Positions 38,065 through 52,100 of a stretch of DNA of 64,000 nucleotides are shown here, piece by piece. This DNA comes from Trichoplax adhaerens (lineage: Eukaryota > Placozoa > Uniplacotomia > Trichoplacea > Trichoplacidae), in assembly GCF_000150275.1 (NCBI RefSeq), contig NW_002060946.1, positions 5,680,597-5,744,596 on the forward strand, given 5' to 3'. Position 1 is the stretch's first letter; the number at the start of each line of letters is the position of its first letter. The notes beneath the pieces are model-generated. The model worked only from the letters and a program-made list of their open reading frames with translations, was not told the origin of the DNA and ran no database searches. The translations under genes were made by a program, and so were the position numbers.

Positions 38065-39096
38065 TTACGCTTGATTTATGCTATATGCGTAAGATGTTGG
38101 ATTGGCGATGTTGGCAGCAGCTGCTTTACAGCCGAGAAACAAATAGAATGCTCTCCTAATTTCAGGATTAAAATAACCGTAGATTAATGGATTAACAGCA
38201 CAATAGGAGAAAGCGATACTGCGTAGAACCTGAACGTTAAACGTATTTAGCGATGCTACAAAGTTTCGCATAAAGGAATTATTCTGTCCAATAGTAGAAG
38301 GAATGATAAGTACCATCGTGTTGAATATTATGGTTGGTAACCACGTTAGTAGAAAAGTACCAACCATAACAATAAAGGGCTTGGCTGCACGTATATTTTT
38401 CTTACGTAAGCGAACATCATTATTAACCTCATTGGATACATAGTAGTTGCGATCAATATTTCGAATATGGCGAAAAGCAAGGATGCTAATATAACCGTAG
38501 CAATACAACATGATCATTAAAGGTACAACAAAGATGATGATTTGAAAGATGATAAAATAGGCTATCTCTTTGTTAATTTGGTTATAAGCGATGCGAACGC
38601 AACCATTAAAAATCTTTGGATTATAGGGGCGATAGGTGAAAATAGGTAGAAATGATATTGTAAATCCACTTATCCATATTCCGGTAACAATGATTAAGAC
38701 AGTCTTCCGTGTTAATTTAACCGTTAAAGGATAGGTAATTAATAAATACTTTTCAATACCAACGAGACATAAATGAAGGTTAAGAATAACTAGGCAAAAA
38801 TTTCGGAATGGACCAAATAAAGGGCAAAAAATATTGACCGATGCCTTGGAAATGATATTAAATGGAAAAAGGAGACAGTAAAAGATAGCAAAGATGATGC
38901 AACCAAAGCACATGCTAGCAATGATGCTGTTATGATTAATTGCACGTAGACGTCGCCGTGATAATATAAGATAGGCTAAGACAGAATTGGTTACTAAAGT
39001 GATGAAACCCAGTATTTCCATAAATATGATGAGACCTAGGTCATTGCTCAATAACATCTCGATCGTTGGTGTAGTTTTATTTGTTATATTGCTCAT
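38065..39096 (-). CDS. Class A G protein-coupled receptor, single exon, 343 residues
   Basis: Seven hydrophobic segments lie at about residues 20-46, 55-80, 91-120, 131-155, 177-205, 238-265 and 288-310. The N terminus has NIT and NKT glycosylation sites (3-8). Cys91 and Cys166 are placed for the TM3-loop 2 disulphide. TM3 ends EKY (115-117) and begins CPLFGPFRNF. TM6 runs AAKPFIVMVGTF to TWLP (251-254). TM7 has NPLIY (302-306), then a GYFNPEIRRAF helix 8. The TM2 Asp is replaced by Cys66. It shares the TM3 motif, the AAKP entry to TM6, SYCA before NPxxY, and NP-x-IRRAF with the receptor at 21389, so these two are the closest pair here. It should sit in the plasma membrane and couple to G proteins; ligand unknown. 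Confidence 0.9.
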   Translation of the reverse strand: MSNITNKTTPTIEMLLSNDLGLIIFMEILGFITLVTNSVLAYLILSRRRLRAINHNSIIASMCFGCIIFAIFYCLLFPFNIISKASVNIFCPLFGPFRNFCLVILNLHLCLVGIEKYLLITYPLTVKLTRKTVLIIVTGIWISGFTISFLPIFTYRPYNPKIFNGCVRIAYNQINKEIAYFIIFQIIIFVVPLMIMLYCYGYISILAFRHIRNIDRNYYVSNEVNNDVRLRKKNIRAAKPFIVMVGTFLLTWLPTIIFNTMVLIIPSTIGQNNSFMRNFVASLNTFNVQVLRSIAFSYCAVNPLIYGYFNPEIRRAFYLFLGCKAAAANIANPTSYAYSINQA

Positions 39097-40784
39097 GTTG
39101 ATTGATGATAACTATGGATAATAATGACCTAAAGGAACGATTAAATGTGACTAAGTCCTCGCTGATAATGGGAAAAATTCTAAACTTAACAGTATGGTTT
39201 TGAAGTTATTTTATGACGATTGAATAATGGCAACAATTCCAATCTTGGTCATAGAGAAAGGTATTAATGTTACACTCTTGTCTGCTAACTAGTTTAATGA
39301 AGATGGCTTCCGCTGAATCTTGTTTTACCTCTCAACTTAATTCATACACTGTATAATAGACAAGATAGCATTTGATTTTAAAAACTATCTCTTCTGTAAC
39401 GTTAAGATGTTTCCGAAAATTCTATTTAGCTTCTAGTTTCAACCGATTGAATAATATCAAAATCGATTACACCTTTCTTCACGGAATGAATCTTGACAAT
39501 TTTCTTGACTTACTCAGTTATTTAATTTTGTCTTTAAATAAATTTAGTCTAGAAAGGGAAGAATACGGAAAGTACGATGAAGTAATTATTCCTTCTTTGA
39601 GTCTTTTTATACATATGGGAAGCAAGGATCTAACTTGAATCAGTTCTAGGCCAAGCACTTGACTTTGACAACTGATAGCTATAGCAAGCTTGATAAAAAT
39701 GGCTGGAAGATTTTCGAGCAGTGACGTAGATTCTGTCTTGATCAAGAACGATTATATTCGGTATTAGTTGTTGATATTTTACAGTCTTCTATTCTACGTC
39801 TTGAAGTTATCGCTCTTGTAAAAGGATCAATGGAATTGATCGACCTTTTATTTATTCCTTTGGAGTTGTAATTAATATGAGCAAATGGTGTATTTTCCTT
39901 TTCTCAAGTCGACGAACGTCCAATGCAATCAAAATTGAAATGATTTCGTGCAGTGGATAATGGAAGTTGGTAAAGTGCCACGTTAACCTAATTTAGTAAC
40001 TATATTTGTTCAATTGTGCTATTTTAACAGGTCTAGCAAATGGTAATACTATCTATTAAATAAGCACATTATCGTAAACCGTCAGCAAAGCGACGGGAGT
40101 TTGCACTAGTGGATATTAAATTAAATAAAAAGCTGATTGGAAGGAAATGTTCAATTAACCCCACAGAGACCAAGGTCGTAAATCTTCGACTAGAAAAGAA
40201 TTCAAAACTGACAGCTTGTTATGCCTGTTTGACTTTTACGTTAGTAAAGTCCTCCCAAAACTTCCAATAAATATTGCCTACAAGAGAATAACTAATTATT
40301 TCTAAAGCAAGGGATAATTTATATCCAAGAATAGAATGTACTCTTGGTTTGATGTACACTGTCAACTGTTTTTTGTCTTTAAATTATATATAAATAACAA
40401 TTAAGGCTTAGATCATGAATAAATTAGATGATAAATGGTAAGCTAATATTTTCTTCTTGGAATAAAATATAGCTTAATGGTATCTCTGTTTTCTTCCTTG
40501 CCTAATATAGTAATTACTTTTCTGAAAAGGGGAAGTCAAACTTGATTAAACTGGGTGTTTTATTTCTTTTTTTCACAGCGATAATGGGATCGATTTTATT
40601 TCTTTACTCTTTTTTTACGAAGACGAGATAATTGACCTTGCTTACAACAGCTATTTTGTTCGATACTATTCCAATAGGAAGTTGATTGTGGTAGAGGAAA
40701 TGAAACGATAATACCTGCCGTTAAAGATGATCAAATCATGGTTATTACTCAGCTTAAGCTCATATCCAAGTAAAGAAACCTTAA

Positions 40785-40910
40785 AACTTTAACCAATTTT
40801 TCTAAAACAAATGCGTTTAATTTACAAATAAGTATTATTTGATTCAAATTTTAACCAATTTTTCTAAAAGTAATGCTTAATCCACAAATTAATATTATTT
40901 AAGCGCTATT
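40785..40910. repeat. Short tandem duplication, 62-base unit
   Basis: AACCAATTTTTCTAAAA is found at 40791 and 40853, and each copy continues through AATGC, TTTAAT/TTAAT-CCACAAAT and TATTATTTGA/TATTATTTAA. The two copies are about 80 per cent identical. Confidence 0.75.
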
Positions 40911-42999
40911 TCGTAAGGAGAAGAGAATGCGAATGCAAGTTGCTCAAATCGATGCGTGCCTATGTTACAAATCATTCAATGACATCTAACCATATCTTTC
41001 TTACAGCAATTTTTTTAACTGATTTGCCCAATAATCATTCAATAGAATTATAACTTAAAAGACAAAGCTAGCCTACATACTATCGAATTAGACTAACTTG
41101 CCTAACTTTACAGTTTTTCGTAATGGAATTGTAGCGTTTATCGATAACTTTAACTGAACAGAAACTAGTATCACTGAAAAAGTAAAATTACGAGTTTTTA
41201 TGCACGTGCTTTGTCGATCGTTGAATCAATTTGTCAATTCTTTACTTCGTGTATTGCAATTCAGCTTTATCATTTAACATCATTTGCAGTTAGCAATTTA
41301 TCCCTATGCTAAGTCCATTTTTTCTGTACAATATAAGATGAAAATAAAATAACAAATACGTAAAAATGATGAACTACAAGGTATAGACGTACATTGAAAT
41401 GGATTTATTCATGAGTCGAAATAGTAAATATCAAAAAATGATCTATCTAAGCAAACCTGGTATAGATGATGTATGATTAGACTTGTATCATGAGAAGATT
41501 GTAATTAATCTTGGAAGGAGTGGAGTATAAGAAAGGAATAGTTCGAATATCAAAACGATGTCTGGGATAATGGTAGAAATAGACGATTGATTGTATTTAT
41601 GTATAGAATTAGATGATAATTTCAATACATTAATATTTGAGTAAAGGAAGAAGTCATGATGTTTGTTTATAAATAGTATCATCAATCAGTTTATTAGTTA
41701 TGATCTCCAAGAAAAACTACATAATCCTTTCTATCGATGAATGATTTGATCCTTTAATACTTTAAACTCAAAAGGTAGCATTTGCATGACTAAGAGCGAG
41801 GAAGTTGCAAAGCACTTGACAACGGTGACCCCCTACAGGTACTTGCTTTAAAATGATGACAAAAAGTAGGATTTATGATTGTAGACATAGAAAATAAAGT
41901 AATTGACAAATTCCAATAGAATTATACAATACACAACTTGATATTAACCAATAGATACTACTAACTAAAATAGATAGGGTGTTGTCAAGTTAAAATGTAA
42001 CAACATTATACTATAATCATATTATGCAACTACAATAATATTAATAAATATCCAATGCAGCAATATCATTTTATTTGTTCTACAATAAAAATTTTAATAT
42101 CTATTACATTAAAACGTTGGATGATGATTATTGTCTTCCTAGGATGGATGCTTTTTGTTATTTTGTTATGTTTTATTCCAACTCGTTCCTATACCTACAA
42201 TATCCACCCATCATCAATCATTTATCATCCTCAAATAAATAAGTTATCCTGCTTATAGCGTATTCTTTAATTTCCACCTCAATAACAACAAAATTATTGA
42301 AAAGAAAGCCTCTAACTATTATTCAAACAGCCAATATTATGTCTATTTTATGCCATGGAATAAAATGTTTACTTGAAATTTTCCTTATTATATAATTTAT
42401 AAGGAGATTAAGTAAGCAACAAATACAAAAAATAATTCTTCCACATGTCAAATGTCTATGTGCTATAACATGAAAGCTTCAGCTGTGGATTTTATTTTTC
42501 ATCAAGTGTTATTGCATAAATACTATTGATAACGAGCTAACCATAATTACTTAAAAAATAAACGACTTTTGTCCACATAATTTTTTTAAAGTCTAAACAT
42601 GCATTGAACGTACCCAGTTATAATTAGCAGGTGATCATCACTATCATCATCTTACTGATCTAGTAAGATGTGAATACTTCTATAAATCTAACTTAATAAT
42701 AAGTAAAAGAATGATTATACATGATTAGCCTATAAAATAAATTTATCTCTTCGAAAAAATCTCCATCTCAATAACAACCAGGCAAAGATATTATAATGAT
42801 CAACAACGATAATGTAGTCACAAGTAAAATTACTGAGTGGCGAACAAAATAACACTATTATGCTGCCTTGAAATTAAATTTTAGCATGTGTCAGAAATAC
42901 CAGTGATGCCTATAGAGGTGTTATTAATACGATAAAAAGAAAAGCCATTCGAGAATATGACATTTATTGGTTAATGCTTATAGTACTTACGTGAAACCT

Positions 43000-43730
43000 T
43001 ACTGCATATTGACTAGTTGAATCTGCAATATTATCACTTTTGTTTATTAAATAGGACAGAGGTTAGCTTAAGAGAAATTAAAAAGATAAAACTATTTTGA
43101 AACTCTGCTACTTATTGTTAAAATTAGAGTATTTAATATGATGCTTTAACGTATATTGCTAAATTAGATTTGTAGTATTAGCTGCAGCTTATCAATTAGG
43201 GTAAAAGTTAGCTTGAAAAGAATGAAATAAAATAGTTGGATATATTGGCGCCTATTTGTTTAGCTTTAAAGTATTTTATGTAAAATTTTACTGCACATTA
43301 TATCGGTTTGTGAGGTACGTCTTTTGTATTTTAAAGACTTCGACTATTTAACTATACAGCGTAATTCTATCGTAAGTTGGTAAGTAAGATTTATAATCAT
43401 ATCGATACAGTTTTGTGTAGTTCAGTAAAATGACGTGGAATTAATGCTGACAATATTTTATACTAGTACGAATCATGATACTGTGATATCAGCAAAAAAT
43501 AAATACATTGTCACGGAAATTTAAATATATTATCTGTCCAATTTTAAACGGTTTAATTGAATCTATCGATAGGATAGTAAGCTGAATTTATAATCATATC
43601 GGAGAAATGTTGCTTTCTAGAATAATAGTCAGCTTGAGAATAGAGATGTAGTCCTAAAATGGCTTAGCGAGTTAGCAAATAGATGCTATTATCATGTGTA
43701 CGAGCAAGTATAACTCTATACTGCGATAAA
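43000..43730. repeat. Diverged short tandem-like repeats
   Basis: Paired blocks recur: GTTAGCTTAAGAGAAATTAAA (one base over shown in parts) near 43063 against GTTAGCTTGAAAAGAATGAAA near 43207, and ATTTATAATCATATCG near 43388 against 43587, each followed by related AT-rich sequence. Spacings are about 145 and 199 bases, so this is either two duplications or a decayed array. Divergence is high and boundaries are uncertain. Confidence 0.4.
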
Positions 43731-46700
43731 ATAAATTTTAATTGTAACATTACTATTTCTTTTATAGAAATCGACGAATTCACAATAATATTATCATCTA
43801 CCAGAGAATGATAGTTATAATTTTTACATATATAAATTTAACCAGAGTGAACACAATTTAGATGCCAGTAATTTTTCTATAATTAAAGGTAGTTATATGG
43901 ACATTGATGTTCGTTATATAATATTAAAAATCAGTAATTATGGCTACATTCGCGAATTGATAAGATAAATAAATATTTAAAAAAACTAGTTTCAACTTTA
44001 ATAGAAACATAGCGCTACGATTATTTTGTTATTGGTGGCTCTAGTAGCCATATCAAGAATATTTACTTTTTAACGCAGAAAAAACTGATAAAACCTCGCT
44101 AGCAATATCGCTTTAATCAGAAAATAAGGGGATGCCAGCATCACTCTTCGAGACAAGCAAACTTAAAATATTATTCAATCTATCTTGTATTGGAATCTTA
44201 CATCCCAAACTAATCATTAATACATTATGATTCAAGGGAGAGTAAAATCGAGAATATCAAGATATTGTCTACAGAATGTCCAATCAAGAAATTAACGATA
44301 AAGTTAATGATATGCAAGGGTTTAAAATTTCAATTACGCCTTAAAAAATAAAGCAGTTGGAGTTTGAGAATATTCAATCGTAGCTATGGCACTATTGCTT
44401 TTATTGTTAGCCTCAATTAAATTAAGTCCATTTGAAATGGTCTCCACCCAATTGACCTCAGCTGATCTTTGTCATTGCTCATCTACTGCATGAAATCCGT
44501 AACTGGTACCAAACCTCACTGATGTAATTACTATTTTTAATCAGAAGGAAAAATTGTCTCTCAATTACTTGTTAATGAATTTGATGTAGTTGGTAAAGGT
44601 ATTACAGTATAATTAGGCACTTATATGCTAGAAGGAAATCTTCTATTGTATCGCACAGAAATTCGGCCTATTACTTGCATTTCCATGTCTATAATATAGA
44701 CTCCATAAAGGATGATTTTCGTCGATCATATTACAAATGACATAGCTATATTGATTTATATATTACTTTACGCGAATTATTGTATTTTATACATAGTTTT
44801 AGATGATTTTCATCAAGCCATATTTAAAAACGATCATCTATTTTGCTAGGCATTGATTAATGAAATCATGCAAAATGGATCACCCTAAAATTTGTCTTTA
44901 TATCACTAGTTTTCAAATGGAATTGATACTGATCTTATCTTAATAGAATTGTCTATTTAGGTTAAATTAATCCTTTTCTACTTGATAAATAAATATCTTA
45001 TCGAATGATGTGGATAGAAACAATAGATTAAGCCAGTTTTGGGCTAAATATGGTATCCTGTAACATATAGCTTTTGTTTCAAATAATATTATTAGGCTAG
45101 ATAAGATCCAATTTATGGGTTGTCACTCTTACTAAATTATATTAATTGTATAAAAGTGATGACTTGAATGGCAGAGAATTATCAAAAATAAGATACTAAT
45201 ACTACCATTAAAAATGATATGGAGTAAGTTGTACGCATAAGTAAATAAATTATTTTATATCGTGCAATGAACCATGTAATAATTATAAGACTCCAAACCT
45301 ATTTCAAGAATAACTTGTCAGTTGTAAGGTTATAAATTGGCGCCATTTATCCATTTTTGATAAATAGCAGGCGATTTTAATAAGTCGTAAAACACGTCAA
45401 TAATCAAGCTTGAAGGGCAAAAAAGGCAAGACTTTGGAATAGCGTTAGCTTTTAATATCGATTGTATGCAAACATACCTGACGAATGGATATTACTTTAA
45501 AGTATCCTTAGTCTACTATAAATTGAATTTGCTAAGCATTAAGCAATTGCACACCTTAAACATATCAGTTATCATCAAGGATTTTATCTTTCAATAAGGA
45601 TAACTTATTGTGCTCGATATAAAATTACTAGTTACATCCGTGTAGGATAAGGTTAGGGAATGTTGCTATTTCTCAATTGCCTTTAAATTTCCGGCCTTGT
45701 TTATATGGTTCTGCTAAATATTACTGAGATTGTAAAATATCAATTAGTTTATGTGATACCTAGGTTGAAACTATAGGTTGGAAAGTTTCCGCTTCCACTT
45801 TGATAGTAAGAGCCGAAAGATGTTAAAAAATGATAAACCCTTGCTGCAATAGAACTCAATCATTTTCTTGAAGAAGCTGCTGGAGTCTAGTCTAAGATAG
45901 TAAGGTTTACAAAATGTACTCCGGCAAGAATAAAGTTAACATAGGAAATAATGTAAGAGGGAATGATTTGTCCGCGTAACATTTGTATTGGTGATATACG
46001 ACTGTTTAGTACCACCAAAACATGTTATGGTTATTTAAAAGTTGGTATAGGACGTCATTTGAACCTTTTGATTAAAGTTTTACTAACATGGGCACAAAGA
46101 TTGTATGAATTACTCTATTTCAGCCAGTAACGTTGAATAAGAGGAGATTACTGTTAGTAGCTAACTAGTTACAATAATTAGTTTAACGATTATTACACAA
46201 TATTATTAACTTGAAGTTTACCAAAGTGTTACCAAATTTTAGAAACCGATAGCACATTTCAGGGCTAATTAGCAGTGGTCAATCGATGTATCAGGTTAAA
46301 AGTCTTCATTTATAAATACTGTGTAAATTCAGTAGGATAACGTCGGGATTATCCTTTGGTATCTGATCTACTTTAATCATGAGGATCTAATTATGATTTC
46401 TAACCTTCCTTATATATTGAGACTTTTGAGTTTATCCTAATTGTACATTAAATTTAAACATGACAAGTATGGGTAATTATTTTATTGCTCTAGTGTTTCT
46501 GGCTGATTGAAATAAATGCAGCAATCATAGTCGATGTTACAACCCCATAAAATATCTAATTTCTAAACCTTAATTTGATGATGTTCGTTGTCACAATTAA
46601 TAGCTTACCTGTCACTTAAGAATACTTATACGGTATCAGGTACGATTGAAATTGTATGTTTTGATTCCTATCTTCAAAAATTACATCTCTACCTACAGAT

Positions 46701-48714
46701 TATAGTGACTGATACGAAGGCAAATTATCACTATTGAAGAAAGGATTTTATTTAATTACAACTTTTATTACCATCACGTAATGGATGGTCACATCATGGC
46801 TGTAATTTAGTGTAAACTAGATGCGGGTAAAGGATGAGTGATATTTATTTATGGTCCATAAATTTAGTCATCGTCAGAATGGATTGAAAAAAATTGGCAA
46901 CTTTTCCACCGTCCTAAATCGTGTATGTCTATCCGGTTAGTACTGTTGATAACTTACCTAGTTTAATGTCGCAGCTTTGTATGTAGTAGGACAAATAATT
47001 TAATAGAATTTAAATATTACCAAAATAGAGATCAAGTAGGGAGGCAAATTTCCAAGAATCAAAGTATAAATATTGGACATAAGGCAAATCCAGATAACTA
47101 GATTTCAGGCTTGATTATAATTCCTTGATGCTACAATATCCAAGAATAATGACAAGAAAGGAAGGGGAATGATGAATAAAAGATAACTAATGACTTATAA
47201 CTATGCGCAATGACATAATATTAAAGACAAGTCTTCAGTGCTACCAAAAGTTTTCCACAATACTAATTTTTTACTTACATGAAGAGCAATGTCAGTTGAC
47301 TTTCATCAATTTTTAAATAATTATTCTATTTATTGTTGATAGTATCTTACATATGTTCATGTACTGATTGATTATTTGATATTCCATTATTAAGACAATA
47401 TCCTAATATCATTTGAACATACTACTATTACACTCTGAAATGCAACTAAAACAAATAACGTTACCACGAGATGATCAAACGCAAGCCTCAATATGTGATA
47501 ATTGTTATTATTGAATTTTTTTATTTGATTGTCCGATGGTTCTATACATTAATAGTTAATAAAAAAATCAAACTTATTAAGCATCCATCATTGGATAACT
47601 TTGTTAAAAGATAATAATAGAACTATTCAGTGTTGGATTATTATTATATTCCAGCCAACAATTAATTTCCCTCATTACCCAAAATGCAGAATAGTAAACA
47701 AATGAGGACATATTGATGGGTATTCTCTAGAATGAATATAGCTACAATATTCAACGGAAAGTCCTTATAGAAAATTAAATAAAAAAATGGCATGTTGCTA
47801 ACTATTTCTTTTCATAATTTCAATACGAATAATTTTTCTCTATCTTCTTGATTTGTAATCTGGTATCTGCAAACTTTAACTATGCTACTAATAAAATTCA
47901 TAATATAATTTTTTCTCACAATTTAAATTGTAATTACTATCTATGTCTTATATTGTTGATTTTTTATTTTGTTTTTCTATTATAATGGCTAAGAGAAGTA
48001 TAATTTTTATCTGATGATCTTTAAATAGCTATTCTAACTAAAATTTTATATTGATGGGAGGAGCTTAGATCAATTCGATTAGAAGTTCAGTCTAGCATAG
48101 CTTAACGGTAGTAGAAATGATTAAAGATAACTTAATGTACATGAGCCAAGCTTGTCTATCCTTAGGTCTAATTTTGGTTCTGGTAATAACTTTAAAATAC
48201 CAAGCTTTGCAATTATTTCCGTTAGCATCTTTTCTCGATTGGTTAAAATTCATCGATTTAATGAATATTAAAGAAGGCATAGCTAGAATTAAAGTTTACT
48301 GTTTTCTAGTGACCATACCATGCTACTAACTAGTTTGTAAATTTACCTTTGAAAACTTCGCTTACTACGTAGAAAAATTGGAAAAAATGTTCTATTTAGA
48401 TTTAAAATTAATTGAAGTATGTTCTTTATATAAATCTAATAGCAATTTTTAATCATTCAATTTGCTATTTCCTATTATGTTCAAATAACTTGATGTTAAA
48501 GTGATCTCATTATAAGATTAAAACAACTATGTTCATGGTGCACTAAGAGTCAGGTAATGCAGAGACCTTTAGTGATATTTCCTCTATTTCATGTTCAACA
48601 TATTTCCAACATTTTTAGCTAGTAATTTGTTGAAAAGGTGTTAATATTCTCTACATTTTGATTTTTTACCGTCTTCGATTCCAAGGCATCTATATTTTAA
48701 GTAAACTGAAGTAA

Positions 48715-49150
48715 TGCTAGTAATACTAAAATATTCAATACTATAAGCATTAATGGAGGAGAAAGGAATAAATTATAGGGCAGGATTATGACTCCGGTTT
48801 AATTGTTATCTAATCATACCTCTGCCATGTACTCTAATTATAATACGTAAAATTTTCTACAATAGTCTTACAGAAGTTGCTTTTAAATTATTTTTTACTC
48901 TCTTTTTCTTCTATTTAAAATTCTCTATCTATCATACTATTAGCATTAAAATTTCGATACTATAGCCGTCAATGAAGGAGAAGGAATAAATTATAAGGCA
49001 AGATTATAACTCAGGTTCAATTATTGTCTCATCGCATTTCTGCCATATAATCTAATTATAATACTTAACTTTCTCTACATTGGTCTTATAGAAGTTGTTT
49101 TTAAATTAGATTTTGCTCTCTTACTAGGTAAAATTGTCTTTCTATCGTTA
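48715..49150. repeat. Tandem duplication, 218-base unit
   Basis: GGAATAAATTATA occurs at 48765 and 48983. Both copies contain the features ACTATA-GC-TAATGGAGGAGA, GCA-GATTATGACTC-GGTT, TCTGCCAT, CTAATTATAATAC, TCTTA-AGAAGTTG and TTTTAAATTA in the same order. Identity is about 80 per cent. No gene lies inside. Confidence 0.88.
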
Positions 49151-52100
49151 GGTTGTCTACCGAAGACTATGGATACGATAAATGATATCAATACATTTGC
49201 TACATATTCATTAAATCTCTATTTAGTATAGAAGTTGTGTGATCAATATTTAAAATTCCAATATAAAAAACATGCTTACTCATTGTCTTTTTATCAATAG
49301 CCCACAATATAGAGAATCGTGGGACCAAACTAAAGTAGTGATCAATAGAAATAACTTTACGCTAGTCCATAACTTCCGCTATGTTAAAAGACCTTTAATT
49401 TTAAGTTTATACCGGTGTTAATAAAATAGATCATAAACGAATACTTGCCTATTTCACAAGTCAAGGCGACTCTACTTCTAATAGAATTCAATAAATCTCA
49501 TTAGTGATATTGGAATAATTTCCTAACTGAGATCTCTGACGTATAAACCGTAAAAAAATGGAATATTTTTTTGGTTCCAGTGAATACTTAATAATGAATT
49601 ATTTTCGAATTATTTAAGATTGAACAGTTCTATCAACTTAATTAATTAAATGTAAAAATAAAAGTGTGAGTGCAGAAACAAATACTTAATCTCTATCATC
49701 CGGCTTCACAAACATCTATATTTTATAAAATAGAATATGGGAAGGTTAAGATGGATATCCAATTTTACAAAGTATGCTTTTTGCTTGCTATCAAATTGTA
49801 CTCGTAGTTTTGCTGTTTATACTTGTAGATGAATATTGATGGATTTAAAATTGTCCACTCACATGTACTGTAAATAATAATATTGCTGTGGCATGTACTT
49901 CTATTTACCATTTATGCTTTTACAACTAAGGGTTGATTAATCATTCAATTGATCACTTAAATCGTCTCTCTCTTCATTTTTACTAGTACTATAGGTCAAA
50001 TTATTAGTTCATCAATAGGCAGGATATTTGATGATTCTACAATATCGAGTAAAATTGCAAAAGAAGAAATCAATTTTTAATAGCATCGAAAACAATTCCA
50101 CCTGATAATAAATCGCTCAGTTTGAATTAAATATGATAATATAATTAAAAGAGTAAAATAACGCTTAGTAGGGCGAAAGCCAACAGGAGTCCTTTGTTAA
50201 ATATTATCATCGTAGATTAATTAATATGTGAGGGCCTAATGGTAAAATGATCAATTTCGTAACTGATTACAGTAAAATTCATTTACTCTTTATTAACTTA
50301 ACTTCGATGAATGAATGACTCAAGTTAAAAAAACAATATGATAGAATTTATTCTATTACGATTGAATCATTTTGACAAGCATCATAACGTTCGCATTTCT
50401 CAGATCAAAAGTAATTATTATCAAACTATATATTTACGAATGTCAGATATATTTACTAAATAGTTCGAATATATAGGTTAACAATACAAGTACTATGAAT
50501 AAAAATTACTACTCTTTCGGTTAAAGTATAGACTAAAAGCTTAATATATTTCAAATCGTAGAATAATAACTATCATGATTCCTAATAGCGAGCACATGCT
50601 GTATAGAAAGAGAAATATTACTCGAATCCAAACTGTTATGCTATAATAAGTACAATTTATCTCCTTGGATAAAGAAAATTTATCTTAGATGATTGTAACT
50701 GATGTTCTTGCCGTATTCTTGAACTATAAAGTTGCTTTAATTACTAATTGCTAGACAAATCTGGAAAATAATCATTACTATAAATATACTCAAGTTGAAA
50801 TTTAAGTTAAATAGTTAAAAATGGCGCCTTAGCAACAATCATTGTAATCCACATGCCTCCATAGTCAAATGAGCGGTATTATTTTTTGCACTATATCAAT
50901 TTCGACACGGCTAAAGAATAATTTAATTTTTGATTAATTGATTACGGTAGGATGTTGATATAACTACAGCTGCTTTACCTTTCATTCAACAATAATTTAT
51001 TACTATGAATTTCGGTAAGTGCAATAGCCATATTATCTGAGATAGACAGCAGTATCACTTTAATGAATGAATTTGAATGGTTACAGTTCCGAATTTAAAT
51101 TTTGTATTATTCAGCAATTGATCGAATGGTAGGTCAGATTAAAAATTAAAAGTCATTTCCGGCAACTTATAGACAGAGGCATTGTGTGCATTTATAATTT
51201 TTTGGTTAATTGATCGCAATAGAACTTTGACCTAGAAGGTCTATAGCTATCTCTCGAGATATATTTCCGGAAAAATTTAGACAGAAGTAGTACATGAGCT
51301 ACTTTTGAAGTTAATTATATTGAAATAACATCAGATACCTGCTATATGTTAGGCCTATATCTGTCAAGATGATTGCATAACCTAATAAAAACTTGTCGTT
51401 AGCCAGAAATGAATAGTAGCTCGTATAAGATACTCATACGACAACTTGCATCTATTATTTCAGCAAAAAATCTAGCTTTACTTCATTGTACTCTTCAAGT
51501 GTCTTCCATCAATTTGTTTAGTCTTTCATTATATCATCTGAAATAATGACATCTAGTACTAATTAATAATTTTAGCTGTTACTTATTCTTAGATTTAGCT
51601 ATTTATAACTCTATGCTATACTTTAAAATACGTTTGTGTGCGCATTTATCACGAGATCAATAATGATCAGAACACAATCTGACCTTTGAGCTGTCTTATA
51701 AAATCATAAATTAGGGTATGATTAATTCGCTTGCGTTTATCCGGAAATAAATTAGTTTTAAAATTCTAAATTTCCTAATAATCTAACATATATTGCATTA
51801 TTACCCGTCGCATTACAAGTACTATGATATCTTTTAATTGAAAAATTATTGTCTATTAAAGACTTTGCAATAAATCGATCATCCTCAATTTACCTCTTTG
51901 CTGCAATCCTTGCAAGATAAAAAATGTCGGCCGTGAATCATATATTAATCTTGATAAGGCAGCTCCTATAGATAATTTTCTAATGAAGTCTTTTAAATTT
52001 GAAGCCTTCTATATTTATTGATGGGATTCCTGGGTCGACTAAGTTTTGGATTTGAACTCACTTCTTTCCATAACAGGACTTTTAATCGAATATATGATCC

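Noticed and set aside
44250-44700. Fragments such as LSPFEMV that recall the end of a retroelement integrase
   Set aside because: Only a few residues match, frames are full of stops and no reverse transcriptase or integrase core is nearby.
45963-46130. 55-codon + strand frame with an amphipathic C-terminal half
   Set aside because: Length is within chance expectation for this base composition, and no family or signals support it.
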